This document shows, one piece after another, positions 11,272 to 21,298 of a stretch of 41,807 nucleotides of DNA. Numbering within the stretch: position 1 is the first letter of the stretch; each line of letters begins with the position of its first letter. The stretch is from Amoebophrya sp. AT5.2 (Eukaryota > Sar > Dinophyceae > Syndiniales > Amoebophryaceae). The notes below the pieces were generated by a model. The model worked only from the letters and a program-made list of their open reading frames with translations. It did not search any database and was not told where the DNA came from. A program made the translations under genes and the position numbers. Location: the NCBI GenBank assembly GCA_005223375.1, contig RXOD01003870.1, forward strand, positions 1 through 41,807. Direction: 5' to 3'.

Positions 11272-13605
11272 CTACACCAACAAACTGCGCAAACTACTAG
11301 AGCGAACATGAGATAGAGATATTAAGCAATTAATAGCAAAATCAAAAATCTTCGACCAGTACTCTGGATTGTTGATGTCGAAGAGTCCGGGCCGTTTCGC
11401 GTGCAGCATCGAATCTTTTCTGGGTATCTGCATCTGCATTTTCATCTGGATTTTGATCTGTTTCTCCATCGAGTGCGCAGACGTGACTCCATCGAGCAAA
11501 GCATGATCCTCCTTAAAGTTCGCCAAGTCGCGGCCGGGACTTGTGCCTCGTTCATTCGGCTTCGGGGTCCTAGTCCCGGCGACTATAATCTCTTCCGGTG
11601 GTTCCTCTTCCACTTCCTCAGCGACGGCGTCGATAGACAGCTCGTCGGCGCCACCTCCGCCGTCGATGCCTTCCATGCTCTCCAGAACAGCAGCTGCTGC
11701 TGCGGCGCGAAGATCTCCTCGCTTCTTATTCGCGCCGTCTGTCTTTCGTCTGGGTTTCTTGTCGCGTGGTGGTGAGATTCGTTTCTGCTGACGCGCAGAG
11801 TTCCGGTCTCCATGTCGCTTTCCTCCAGGTCGCCGGCGACGTGCTGAACCTGGTTCCGACTCAGACTGGCTGGAAACCTTGATGCGCGGCCGGCCTCGGT
11901 GGCCTCGGTGGCGATCAGCCTGCACTTCTTGAGCCGGTTCGGGGCTAGAGTCGCTTATCCGAGGCGCACTGCGGTGGCCTTTGTTGCGGTCATACTGCGG
12001 CTCCTGGTTTGATGATGTTCTCTGCGGAGCCTTCTTCATCTTCTTTTCGTCCGCCTGCTCAACATCCGCATTCTTTCTCTTGGCTTTGTCTACTTGTTCG
12101 AGTTTGTCCTTGCCTTGCTTTTGGCGGCCCGTGCCCGCAGCCGCTCTACTTTCATCTCTACTGCCGTCTAATCGACGCTTTCGCTGCCGCGCCAGGTTGT
12201 GACTCGAGCTCGACGAGGATGATTTTCGATAGGCAGTGCGGGAGGGACGCTCGCCAACATCATCCCGCCGTTCTTCGTCGTCCCGTCTCTTTCGTTTTTT
12301 CCTGGGAACAACTTCGACAAGTTCATCCTCGTCCTCGTCACCTGATCTGTCTCGTTGCCTTCTTGTCGCAGCCGCGTCATCTCCACCAGACGAAGAAGAT
12401 GACGACAACCGAATTCGAGGTGGCTTCGTTTTGTTTTTTCGAGCTCCAGCTGCATCTGGGTTGCCGATCAGCGGCCCTGGACGTGCAGCTCGTGTGCGGG
12501 TATTTGGTTTTCCACCATCAGGCTTTGGCTTGCGTTTCGGCAACGCGCCCGCGACAAGATTTTTTGGAGACCGGGACCGCGAAGAGGAGGATGCTCCGCT
12601 TTTCGCACCTCCCGCGAGGATGATGCGGAGGGGTGGTGACTGGCTGCGCGGGGTTTGCTGTTCGGGAGCTCGACTGAAGTCGGTTGTCGAAGTCGACGGG
12701 AGGGCTGCGGCGTCTGTGTCCCGGTGCAGAAGCGCCATTCTCCGGGACTCCAGCTGTTGCAGCGTCGTGGGACTCTTCGCCGCAACAACGGGACTTCTTG
12801 CTGCGACAACGAGGACGCCATCTCCGCCCCGTCGTGGCGGTGGTGGCGAAGAGGCAGGAGAGGCGTTCTTTTTCTTTCGCCCTTTATTCCACTTCCGCGC
12901 TGCTCCAGCCTCCTCGGCTGCAGTAACCACGCGAACGCTCTGCTCATGGGAGCTCTCGTCGTCTTTTCCCGAGGTGCCGTTGCCATCGTCATCCACTGAA
13001 GGTATGGATTCGATATCCGCAGCTGGCCGGCGGCTCCGCTTCGTCGCACCGGCCGCCTTCTTGGTAGACTTCTTCATCGCAGGCGCACTTTTCATCTTCT
13101 TCAACTTGTTCATCTTCGTCGACGTCGACTTTGTTGGTTTAGATCTTTTTGACAAATTCCTACTCCTAGCGGACTTTTTATTTCGTTTTCGTGCGAGGAG
13201 AGAGTCTCTGGAGGAAAATTCTGACCCACCTGAAGAAGTGCCAACTCCGCTGCCAGCCGATGACGACGAGCTTCCTGCGTTCTTGCGCTTCCTGTTGCGG
13301 TCTCCCGAGCGGCTCGTGCTCCCGCGGCTGCGCGATCGGGATCGCATACTCAACGCTTTGACTGAAACTGATTCCGCGTCGCTGTCGTCAATCCGTGGCG
13401 CGCCTTTCGGAGGGCCGCGACCTTGTTTGGATATGATCCCTGCTGACGCACTGGGAGGGCGAGGGGTCGCTGCACTTTCGGCTTCCTGCAAGTTCTGCAT
13501 GACTTGCAATCGAGACCGAAGGTGTGCTCTTGGACTGTTCGTTTTGTCGCGTAGGTCCTGGTCCCCAGCTCGCGCGGCGATGAAAGCCAGAGCAGAACGC
13601 ACCAT
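11272..13605 (-). CDS. Ser/Arg/Lys-rich low-complexity protein, probably nuclear
   Basis: One uninterrupted frame of 777 residues runs from ATG 13605 to TAG 11272. It is dominated by Arg-Ser, Lys-rich and Asp/Glu-rich tracts: RSRSRSRGSTSRSGDRNRKR near 90-110, several KRSRR/KKRKRR clusters that would act as nuclear import signals, and repeated Ser runs. No folded domain is visible except perhaps the last 100 residues, which include an Ala run and a segment ending LFDINNPEYWSK. Such composition is typical of splicing-associated SR-like or chromatin-associated proteins, but no RRM is present. The final stretch after NNPE is AT-rich, and GTACTGG there could be an intron donor, so the true C-terminus is uncertain. 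No family can be named. Confidence 0.65.
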   Translation of the reverse strand: MVRSALAFIAARAGDQDLRDKTNSPRAHLRSRLQVMQNLQEAESAATPRPPSASAGIISKQGRGPPKGAPRIDDSDAESVSVKALSMRSRSRSRGSTSRSGDRNRKRKNAGSSSSSAGSGVGTSSGGSEFSSRDSLLARKRNKKSARSRNLSKRSKPTKSTSTKMNKLKKMKSAPAMKKSTKKAAGATKRSRRPAADIESIPSVDDDGNGTSGKDDESSHEQSVRVVTAAEEAGAARKWNKGRKKKNASPASSPPPPRRGGDGVLVVAARSPVVAAKSPTTLQQLESRRMALLHRDTDAAALPSTSTTDFSRAPEQQTPRSQSPPLRIILAGGAKSGASSSSRSRSPKNLVAGALPKRKPKPDGGKPNTRTRAARPGPLIGNPDAAGARKNKTKPPRIRLSSSSSSGGDDAAATRRQRDRSGDEDEDELVEVVPRKKRKRRDDEERRDDVGERPSRTAYRKSSSSSSSHNLARQRKRRLDGSRDESRAAAGTGRQKQGKDKLEQVDKAKRKNADVEQADEKKMKKAPQRTSSNQEPQYDRNKGHRSAPRISDSSPEPAQEVQADRHRGHRGRPRIKVSSQSESEPGSARRRRPGGKRHGDRNSARQQKRISPPRDKKPRRKTDGANKKRGDLRAAAAAAVLESMEGIDGGGGADELSIDAVAEEVEEEPPEEIIVAGTRTPKPNERGTSPGRDLANFKEDHALLDGVTSAHSMEKQIKIQMKMQMQIPRKDSMLHAKRPGLFDINNPEYWSKIFDFAINCLISLSHVRSSSLRSLLV

Positions 13606-14510
13606 TGGGAAAAGGTAACTGGTACAGGTAGACCGGCGGCAAAGATACTACATGTAGGAATGAGTCACGAGGAGGACGAGGAGCAGGGGCACGACCACTC
13701 GTCTACCACGGTCAAGTACTACCTTGTTTACCTACAATGAAGTTCACGTCTAGAAGAAGTATCGATATTTTAATGGTCGTCATGAAATGGGTATTAGCAG
13801 TGCAGCGCGTGCGCCCGCGCCTCACTCGGTTGATGGGTAGGAAGAAATGACTGTTACTTCTGGTCATCTTGGTTTAGATTTGTGCACGGACACAGCCACA
13901 CAGAGGGGCAGAGGAAGAGAAAGTTTTGAACCACATTCGGTGACGAAAAAAGCTGCTTGCAAAATGCGTCTACTTTTTAGGAAGATGAAGCCGATGTTGA
14001 TGCGCCAACTTCTCGTGAAGTGACGGCGATCTCGTAAAAGAACTCAAAATTGAAATCACGACGAGACCTGGAGTTTTCAGGAGTAGCTGGTACGTGTTTT
14101 GATTTCTTTCAACATTTCCATTGTGATCGTTCCAGCAGAAGTTGCTCGAGGCTCGTAGGTTTTTGGTCGATGCCTTGCGACCCCGCAATGCATGCATGCG
14201 CAAACCAACGCAACAGCATCTGTAGTAAATGTAAAATCAACATGGAGCACGAGGACGTGGAGCACGAGCAGCAGATGCACCTGCGTGTGCGACGGCCCTG
14301 GAAAAATTTAGCGGCTGTTGATGGCCATCGTCGTTATATGTGAGAAATGGTGTGAGAGTATAATCCTGCAGTGCTCTCGTCGCTGTGTAGTGTTCTACTA
14401 ACATTTTGATGGTTCTTATCTTCTACTTCCTCGTGACCCTTCAATTAATATAAGCACTTATATCGCCGGACGCCGGTGGTCTTAAGTTAGTAATATCTAT
14501 GGGCTTCGCG
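13606..14510. other. Intergenic gap with a GC motif copy
   Basis: These 905 bases lie between the RAP gene end and the SR-rich gene start. A minus-strand copy of GGCGCGGGCGC sits at 13811-13821, about 200 bases upstream of the SR-rich start codon. Short frames on both strands have no supporting features. Confidence 0.5.
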
Positions 14511-17500
14511 CTACAGCGTGATTGTGGTGTGCGAAGATGCGTCCATTTTGGTCATCTCTTCAAAGAGCGCGCGTGTGTACGCGGTTCGCTGATCCTCGTT
14601 CATGTCGCGCCACATGCGGGTCGGGATGGTCACCATGTCGTACCCCTTGCAACGTAGATGCACCAGCTGCAGCCTGTGGCCACCCACTGGAACGTGGTAC
14701 GGAAAAGTCGCAAAAGGGTCATGCTCGTCGTACGGATCTAGGTGTTCCTGATGCTGCTCCTGCCCTTGGTTCTCCTTCTCGCCAACGCCGTTCCCGCCGC
14801 TGCGCCGGATGAAAAAACCACTTACTGCCGATCCCTGGAACGGGTTTCGTGTCACTTCGTTCGTAAACGAGATGCCGAGGCGAAACCGCGGAAAATACAA
14901 GTCGAAGTTGTACGGCGACTCCTCCACGTAGTAATCGAGCACCATGTCGTCGGCTCGGCCCAAATAGTGGTCCAAATTTCCTGTGACGTCGTGTTCCTGC
15001 TCGGCCCGCTCTTCTTGTTTTCCGAGAGTGTCGGTCGTGTTCATCTTCGTGCTAGTGGTCGTTCTTGTTCTTTGACTCAGATGACTGCCACTGTTGTGCT
15101 GAAGAGTAGACCCAGACGCCGCGTGTGCCTTCAGGTAGGTCCCGAACTCGACTGCCGTCTCTCGGTTATTCGTTTGAAAGAGCCGCCACGATCGGTAGCC
15201 CTCATGCAGGCAGCGACCCGGTAGCTCGACGTCCAAGTTCTGAAACTGCAGCTGTTGACACAACCAGAGCGAAAAGACCTTGCGTTTCTGCTTCTCCCAA
15301 ACCGTACCCTGGCCGATTTTCTGGAACAGCAGGCGCAGGACGCAGGCAAACTTCTTCGTCTGCCCCGAAGACGCGAGGAAAAACGCTGCGTCAATCGCGC
15401 CCTGTTCGCTGACGGTGTCGATTTGCCGCTCGACGTAAGCGACGATCGCGTTGGCGGATTGTTGGAGCTCGATTGTCGTCGCGCAGCTTGCGCTGCTCTT
15501 ACGACTGCAACCACCATCCACATCATGATCCGCAAGAAGATTCCCGAGGCTCTCCGAGCCTCCGAAATATCCCACACCCTCAAGGAGCCCGCACAGCTTA
15601 TCGACTTGCAGAAATTCCGTCTTGCGATGGTTCTCCAGTCGGCAGAGGTATGCAGCAAGCCTAGTGACGCCCACCACCAGCTGCGGGTGCAATATCGCAA
15701 TCCGGCGCAACGCGCGCGCCGCCACTAGAAAATGCTTTTGGAGATACCTCCGCGCGCGTTTCTCGTGCCGCAAACGGGCCAGTCGCTCGTGTGCGGTGGT
15801 TGCTCCGCTGCCGGATGCCTGTCGGTTGACAACCACGTGCTCCACACTTTTCTCGAGCGCCGGGACAACGATTCTCGACGCGAGCGCCCAACAAGCAGCC
15901 TCCACGTGTTTTGGCTGCACGTGCTGCGTGAAAGCGTTCAACAAACGCGAAGCTTGTTCCACAGAAAAACTCGGAGGCACCCCTGCTTCAGTAAAATGAA
16001 AGTGGTCTTCGACTTTGCACGCGACCAGGCGAAAAAGTTCTGGCTCGTATCCATCCAGACGGCTGTAGAATGCGGCTATCCGCACAAGGTTCTCTATTGT
16101 TGTGCGCACCTTCGCAACGTCGTTCGCGGCAAGTGTAGTTTCTACTGCATCTTGGTCATGCACTGGCTCCTCGGCTTCATGTAGTTTTGCATCACCAGAG
16201 TTTGCGATGTATTCAGCCTCAAAAGTTGTAGAAGCTGCCTCGCGCCGTCGCCTCGCCCGGGATGCGGTGCTTCGGCGTCCGCGAGCAGCACTTGCAGCGC
16301 TGATGTGCAGGGTGCGCTGGTGCCTCACCACACCTGAGCCTCTCTTTTCTCCACCCCGCTGAAAGACCACTGGATGTTTCGTTCTCATCGCGTTCAAGAC
16401 GCCACCAGCACAGACTCGACACTCCGTCCCCCGTAGGTATTCGCCAAGCATAACTGCGCAGCTCCGGTAGAAATTGTTGCTGCCCAGGTATCCAGCCCAC
16501 TGGAAGTTCTCGAGGAGCTCCAAGGCCGACCGCACATCCAATCCTGTTGATCCGGAGCTTCCCCCCAGCACTGCGAGCATTCGGCTCCACACGTACAACG
16601 GGCGGTGGTCAAGAGTCTTCAAAGCGTTCTGCACCTGGACAATTGCGCGCGGATGCATCTTGTCGAGGTGTTCCCGTATGTCCCTCAACAACAGCTCGAA
16701 GCGGTCGTCGCGGAGCAACCTCGTGTGGACCTGCTGGTCGTAAGCGAGGACGGGACGGCCAAAGTAACTGGGCTGTTTCGACGCGGAGGTGGCCGTCTTT
16801 TCAAAATGCGTGTGGTCGAACACGGGCGGCTCGTGGACGTGGGGCTGCGGGCTAGCGCCCGGCGTTGATGGGGTAGCGTTTGCGTTGTCTATGACATGCC
16901 TGCTCAGGGTCGCGAGGTGCTCAAGCGCGGTCACAAGGTTGTGCACGAAGAGGACCCCGCGATGCGAAACGAGCAGCGAAAGCAGCGCGTCAAAATTCAC
17001 CGCCTTCAACAGCATGGCGTCCATTTGCCGGCAAATCGGGTTGGCGTACAGCGTCACTGAGGAAGATGATGCTCCATGATCGTCACTAACACGTTTGAGG
17101 ACGGCAAGATCGTTGGCTGTGGGTGGTGGGGTTGGTGGTGTCGTGGAGGACATTGTGCTTCCAAACGCTTTTCTTGTGCCGGAGGAGGGGGACGAGGGCG
17201 ACGTGGCAGATCCCGTGGCTCCCTCCTGGCGCACCTGCTCCTCCGGTTTCGTGTACATTTCGTTTCTTGCCGTCGAGAAGTCGTCGTGACTCGAGGTCTT
17301 GAACTCGGGGTGTACACGTTGCCACGTCGTGCTCGTGCTCGATGAGGACGCGCAAGTGCTAGAAGCAGGAGCTACTTTTGGGGCTGTGGCGCTTGCACCT
17401 GCACCGCCGCAACTGGAATCGTGCCTCCTCTGTAGTGTGAAGGTCGGCCACACTGGTTGTAGTGATAGTAAGGGTGACGGCCGAAAAGCAAGTCTGAGAC

Positions 17501-17597
17501 TGATCTGACGCTCCTCATTAGACCACTTAGTAGACATCGACATCGCCGGTGCGCCGGAGCGCGACGAGCGCGGAAGCCGACTCGAAGACCTACGCAT
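14511..17597 (-). CDS. RAP-domain protein, probable organellar RNA-binding factor
   Basis: This is a single-exon protein of 1028 residues. The C-terminus (about 974-1015) reads LRCKGYDMVTIPTRMWRDM followed by a helix ending ALFEE. That is the hallmark of the RAP domain, in which a Gly-Tyr-x-val-x-ile-Pro strand precedes a Trp-containing helix. The upstream half of the domain probably starts near 890. Residues about 180-760 are largely alpha-helical with repeated Leu-rich segments, compatible with the heptatricopeptide/OPR-like helical repeats that accompany RAP domains. The first 70 residues are Arg/Ser-rich with few acids, as expected of a mitochondrial targeting sequence. RAP proteins act in organellar RNA processing, and the family is expanded in alveolates with fragmented mitochondrial rRNAs. 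The exact RNA target cannot be told. Low-complexity inserts (for example 60-160) separate the structured parts. Confidence 0.8.
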   Translation of the reverse strand: MRRSSSRLPRSSRSGAPAMSMSTKWSNEERQISLRLAFRPSPLLSLQPVWPTFTLQRRHDSSCGGAGASATAPKVAPASSTCASSSSTSTTWQRVHPEFKTSSHDDFSTARNEMYTKPEEQVRQEGATGSATSPSSPSSGTRKAFGSTMSSTTPPTPPPTANDLAVLKRVSDDHGASSSSVTLYANPICRQMDAMLLKAVNFDALLSLLVSHRGVLFVHNLVTALEHLATLSRHVIDNANATPSTPGASPQPHVHEPPVFDHTHFEKTATSASKQPSYFGRPVLAYDQQVHTRLLRDDRFELLLRDIREHLDKMHPRAIVQVQNALKTLDHRPLYVWSRMLAVLGGSSGSTGLDVRSALELLENFQWAGYLGSNNFYRSCAVMLGEYLRGTECRVCAGGVLNAMRTKHPVVFQRGGEKRGSGVVRHQRTLHISAASAARGRRSTASRARRRREAASTTFEAEYIANSGDAKLHEAEEPVHDQDAVETTLAANDVAKVRTTIENLVRIAAFYSRLDGYEPELFRLVACKVEDHFHFTEAGVPPSFSVEQASRLLNAFTQHVQPKHVEAACWALASRIVVPALEKSVEHVVVNRQASGSGATTAHERLARLRHEKRARRYLQKHFLVAARALRRIAILHPQLVVGVTRLAAYLCRLENHRKTEFLQVDKLCGLLEGVGYFGGSESLGNLLADHDVDGGCSRKSSASCATTIELQQSANAIVAYVERQIDTVSEQGAIDAAFFLASSGQTKKFACVLRLLFQKIGQGTVWEKQKRKVFSLWLCQQLQFQNLDVELPGRCLHEGYRSWRLFQTNNRETAVEFGTYLKAHAASGSTLQHNSGSHLSQRTRTTTSTKMNTTDTLGKQEERAEQEHDVTGNLDHYLGRADDMVLDYYVEESPYNFDLYFPRFRLGISFTNEVTRNPFQGSAVSGFFIRRSGGNGVGEKENQGQEQHQEHLDPYDEHDPFATFPYHVPVGGHRLQLVHLRCKGYDMVTIPTRMWRDMNEDQRTAYTRALFEEMTKMDASSHTTITL

Positions 17598-19040
17598 GGC
17601 TGCTTCTCTTCTAGACTGACAGTGGCGGACGCCGAGAGAAGGTGAACAGAAGGTGATACTTTCTTCCTTGTAGATACATTTACATTCATAGTTAAGTTGT
17701 ACATTTTACACTTACCGATCATCGGATGAAGAACGAACGATTCGCGCTCGAGCTTGTGATGTGAGAACCGGCTATCCAGAATTTCATGCTGCGAAAGCAG
17801 AACACACAGGCCAGATGATAGCGAACAGCTTCTTCTGCCCTCCTGCCGGCTGCTTCTGCGCGCGCCGCTACTAGGGGTAGCGTGGTAGATTAGTAGAAAA
17901 TTTTAGCGGATTAGTAGATTTTCTTGTCCGCCTGTGCGGTTGCGCGCGCGGGCGCGGGCCCGGAGGCCGAAAACATGATCCATCATCGTAAACACGATTT
18001 AGCTCGTGGTCCCGAAGACTTTGAAGCATGAAAGCGGGGGAGCTCCTCCTACCCTGCGAACGACGCCAGCACATCACCAGTCAAGCAAATGGGCTAGGGT
18101 AGTAAGTAGATCGTTGAGCGCGCTGGTCCTCGTACTCGTTTTCTGTAAAAATAAGAGAAGCAGGAGAAGGAGAACTACCAGCAGCTGATGTCGCGATGGC
18201 GATGGCGATGGGCACCTTGGCTGCACCACCTCGGATCGTGCTCGAGGTAGTTTGAGTTCGGTTCCTCACTGCTGCGACAGAGAGTCTCGAGTACTTAAGT
18301 AAGCGCATCCACGATATCGATCCATCGATGGGGTGATAATGCCCGGAGTCGTTGACATTGAAGCTGTTCATAATGAATCCGGTTGTCGCATCCGCATCGT
18401 AATCGTTATTAAAGCTGTATACCGCAAAGAAACCGAAGTCGGGTCAGCATGTCGATGTCGATGTCCATGTCCAGCGTCGATAAACTAAAACAGATGAGAG
18501 GAGTAGCCAGAGCTAGTGCAGCAGGTCGTCGTCGTACAAAGGGAACGGTCTAAAAAAAAATAGAGGAGGAGTAGTTTTTGACGGTCCTGAAAACTTTTGC
18601 TTTGATCTTGCCCATCGGTCAGTCGATAGATTGAGTTTGTGATTCTTTACTGGCTCTTCGAGCCGCTCAGACACGAATCACTTGCTCTGCCTAGTCTGCA
18701 GATAGAAGCCGCGCCATTCCTTTTCAACACCGTTCACTGCAAAAGCAAAACCTAAAATAAACGAAATACTACTTGATCGTCGTCCACCAGCAGATAACGG
18801 TGGTAAAATACGATGTCGCTGCAGTCGCTGCGTATCGACATAAGTACTTTCGGCTTTTTTCGACAGGTCTGAGCTCCAGCTCTCTCTTCTTTTTGCAACT
18901 ACTTACATCAACAAGCAGCATAGTATTTCCACCGCTTTTTAAAACAACGCTTTTATGGGATAAACATATAACCATAAGCAGATAATCGATTTGTATCGTT
19001 TCATGGGTTTCAATCGATCGCTTTCGCTACATGTAAATCT
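17598..19040. other. Intergenic gap upstream of the RAP gene
   Basis: About 1.44 kb without a supported gene. A GC-only block at 17942-17960 shares GGCGCGGGC with the motif at 7180. The rest is AT-rich with several short frames of no recognisable origin. Confidence 0.5.
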
Positions 19041-21298
19041 TCACGAGCGGTCTCCGCCGAGTGTGTCGTACATGACGCACACGGCCGTGATATTGTCGCA
19101 GCTGGTGTGGATGGCCGCCTGTACGAGCGCTTCGGACGGGTTTTGGCCGGTGAGGAACGCCTTTGCCGCCACTCGGCTCGCCACGTCCGCGCTGAGCACG
19201 TCCCACAGCCCATCGGAGGCCAGGATGAAGCCCATAAACTGCCGCTCGCGCCGAGTGCAGTTCACGGTGGGGTCCCCGAGCAAGCCAAACGGCTTCAGGT
19301 CCTTGGCGCCGAACGCGCGCGAGTACTGAAGCTGCATCGGGGACTCGCCAAGCATCTTGCGCTGCTGAAAGTCACCACCACGGATGAACGGCTTGTTCTG
19401 CGATTTTTCGCGTTTGCGATTCGGGGGAATTGGAATTCGTTTTTATTTGTTTCCTTTAGCGAAAAAATGTTGACAATGCATCTGTAAGCCTGTGAGAATG
19501 AGCGAGGTCCATCTTCAAACAATAATGTCGAGTTGTGCTGATAGAGTTGATGTTTAAAAAAAGCCGATAAGATGATACTGATACGCGATAGTATGGTACC
19601 TGATGGTTGTGGAGGTATTCCACGGAGCCTCCGTTGGCCTCGATCCTTGCCTTTTCCTCCGGCTGGTCCGGCTTGTGATCCTGAGTCACGAAGTTTCCTT
19701 CTACGAAATCCTCCACCTTGTTCGCGGGAAGGCTGTCCGTCCGGATTGACCCCGGCGCCGCGTACCTCTCGTCAACTACGTAGCCACCCGTCTTCTTCAC
19801 ATCCTCCCCTGTGGATATCCAACACATCATGGATCAACATACAAACATATATATAGCATTTAAAAAAGATAGTCATAGTTGTTTCTAGGTAATATGTGAA
19901 ATTCCCAATGTCGAGCGAAGGGTGGACGTTTTTTGGCCTGTAGAGCTATTGCCGCCATCAGGGTGACGGCTGTACGCTAACCTAAACAATGTGCGGTTTA
20001 TGTGGACGAGCGCCACGAAAAATGTCTCTACGTGTACGTCTGTTTTTACGACCGCAATGTCTTGTCTGGATAGACCATTGCTTAAGCCTGAAAGAAAACG
20101 TTTACTTTTACTTGTTCAGCAGCAGCACTTCACGGACTTGCTAATTGTAGTGTTCATCATCTTGAACGAACTGACATTTCTTTAAGCTCACAACAATGTC
20201 CTCGTGGTTGACGTCGTTTTACCAAGTGAGTACCTTTTGCGGATTTCTTTTCGACGTTTTCGGTCCCACTGGTGTTTTCGCTGTTTGAGTTTGCGTCTGC
20301 GAGAGCGGGCTCGCCTTGGATCTTCTTCAGGTTCTCGTCCGTGATGTAGATGAGGCAGATGCGGGAGTCGCCCAAATGTCCCACGCAGATGTAGTCTTCC
20401 CAAAGCAACAGCGTGACCGAGGTGGAAGCAGCGTAGTGCTTCTCCGCGACGCCCGCTCGTCGGAGCAGCTCCTCATCGGATTTGTGGTACATCTTTCGCA
20501 TCGATCGCTTCAACAACTCCGTCGTGTCGCTCTCCGAAAGCGCTCCCGCCTCGTGCTCGAGCTGTTAGTTTGTTTTTTTAGGAATTCGAATTACAAGTAG
20601 GAGAGTGAGTAGTTACAACTTACGGATACGATACGCGAGTTGAGGAGGTAGAAGTGGAGAAACAAATCGTTTATCACGAACACAAGTTGGAGCCGCGTGC
20701 GGCGTGTGCCGTTTTAGCTTAATGAATTTTGTAAAACTGTTGAGTATATCGTGGTGGCGTTGCTCCTGTATTGCGTAGTAAGTAGAAAAAACAAACTTAA
20801 AAAATTATAGAAACTTCTTGTTCTACTTCTTCTATACCTTCTTGCACTCGTTCGTGGATTTGAGCATGGGGACTACGAGGTCCTTCACGGTGTTGGATGC
20901 GAAGTCTCCTACTGTCCCGTCGAAAACGCCGAAAAAAGCGACATTGTCCATGTGCTGCACCAACTTCGGGCAGACGCAAAATCGGTCCTCCTGTGATCAT
21001 CGTTGGATACAAATCGATGTGCTTCACGAGAAGCAGCACAGGATCCCGTAACGACTTTCCTGGCACGACCCAGTACTGTTTTTCTATCTAAGTGTATGCA
21101 CTTACATTCAAAAAGGATGAACATAGAAAGTGATTTTTACATTTAGATTTTCTGACTTATTTGCCTGTTGTTTACCTGCGACTTTCTGCCCCCGATGACG
21201 GTGTGCAGGGTGACGGTGGCTGGAAGATTGGAGAACCTCTTGATCCATGTTGATCCCTCCGTGTCCGTGATGTAGTGTGGGACATTAGAGGATGCCAT
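19041..21298 (-). CDS. PP2C-type (PPM) serine/threonine protein phosphatase
   Basis: Five exons join perfectly: 21298-21176, 20990-20838, 20561-20234, 19808-19600 and 19397-19041. They give 389 residues. Introns of 185, 276, 425 and 202 bases are GT-AG, and the phases agree. PP2C motifs appear in order: GGRKSQEDRF (36-45), FFGVFDGTVG (60-69), CVGHLGDSR in exon 3, VTQDHKP with RIEANGG in exon 4, RAFGAKDLK (299-307), LASDGLWDVLS (330-340) and CDNITAV (371-377). The metal-binding acidic residues are all present (E42/D43, D65, D333, D372). The usual DGHGG reads DGTVG, so the His that acts as general acid in human PP2C-alpha is Thr 67. The predicted activity is metal-dependent phosphatase; no membrane segment or signal is seen. 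The frame stays open about 160 bases upstream of ATG 21298 to a TAA at 21461-21463, so a further 5' exon is possible. Confidence 0.88.

Noticed and set aside
12236..13618. Plus-strand frame of 460 codons opposite the SR-rich gene
   Set aside because: Arg/Ser/Lys codons on the minus strand produce stop-poor antisense frames. The minus-strand frame is longer and has a coherent composition, though with a low-complexity protein this is less certain than elsewhere.
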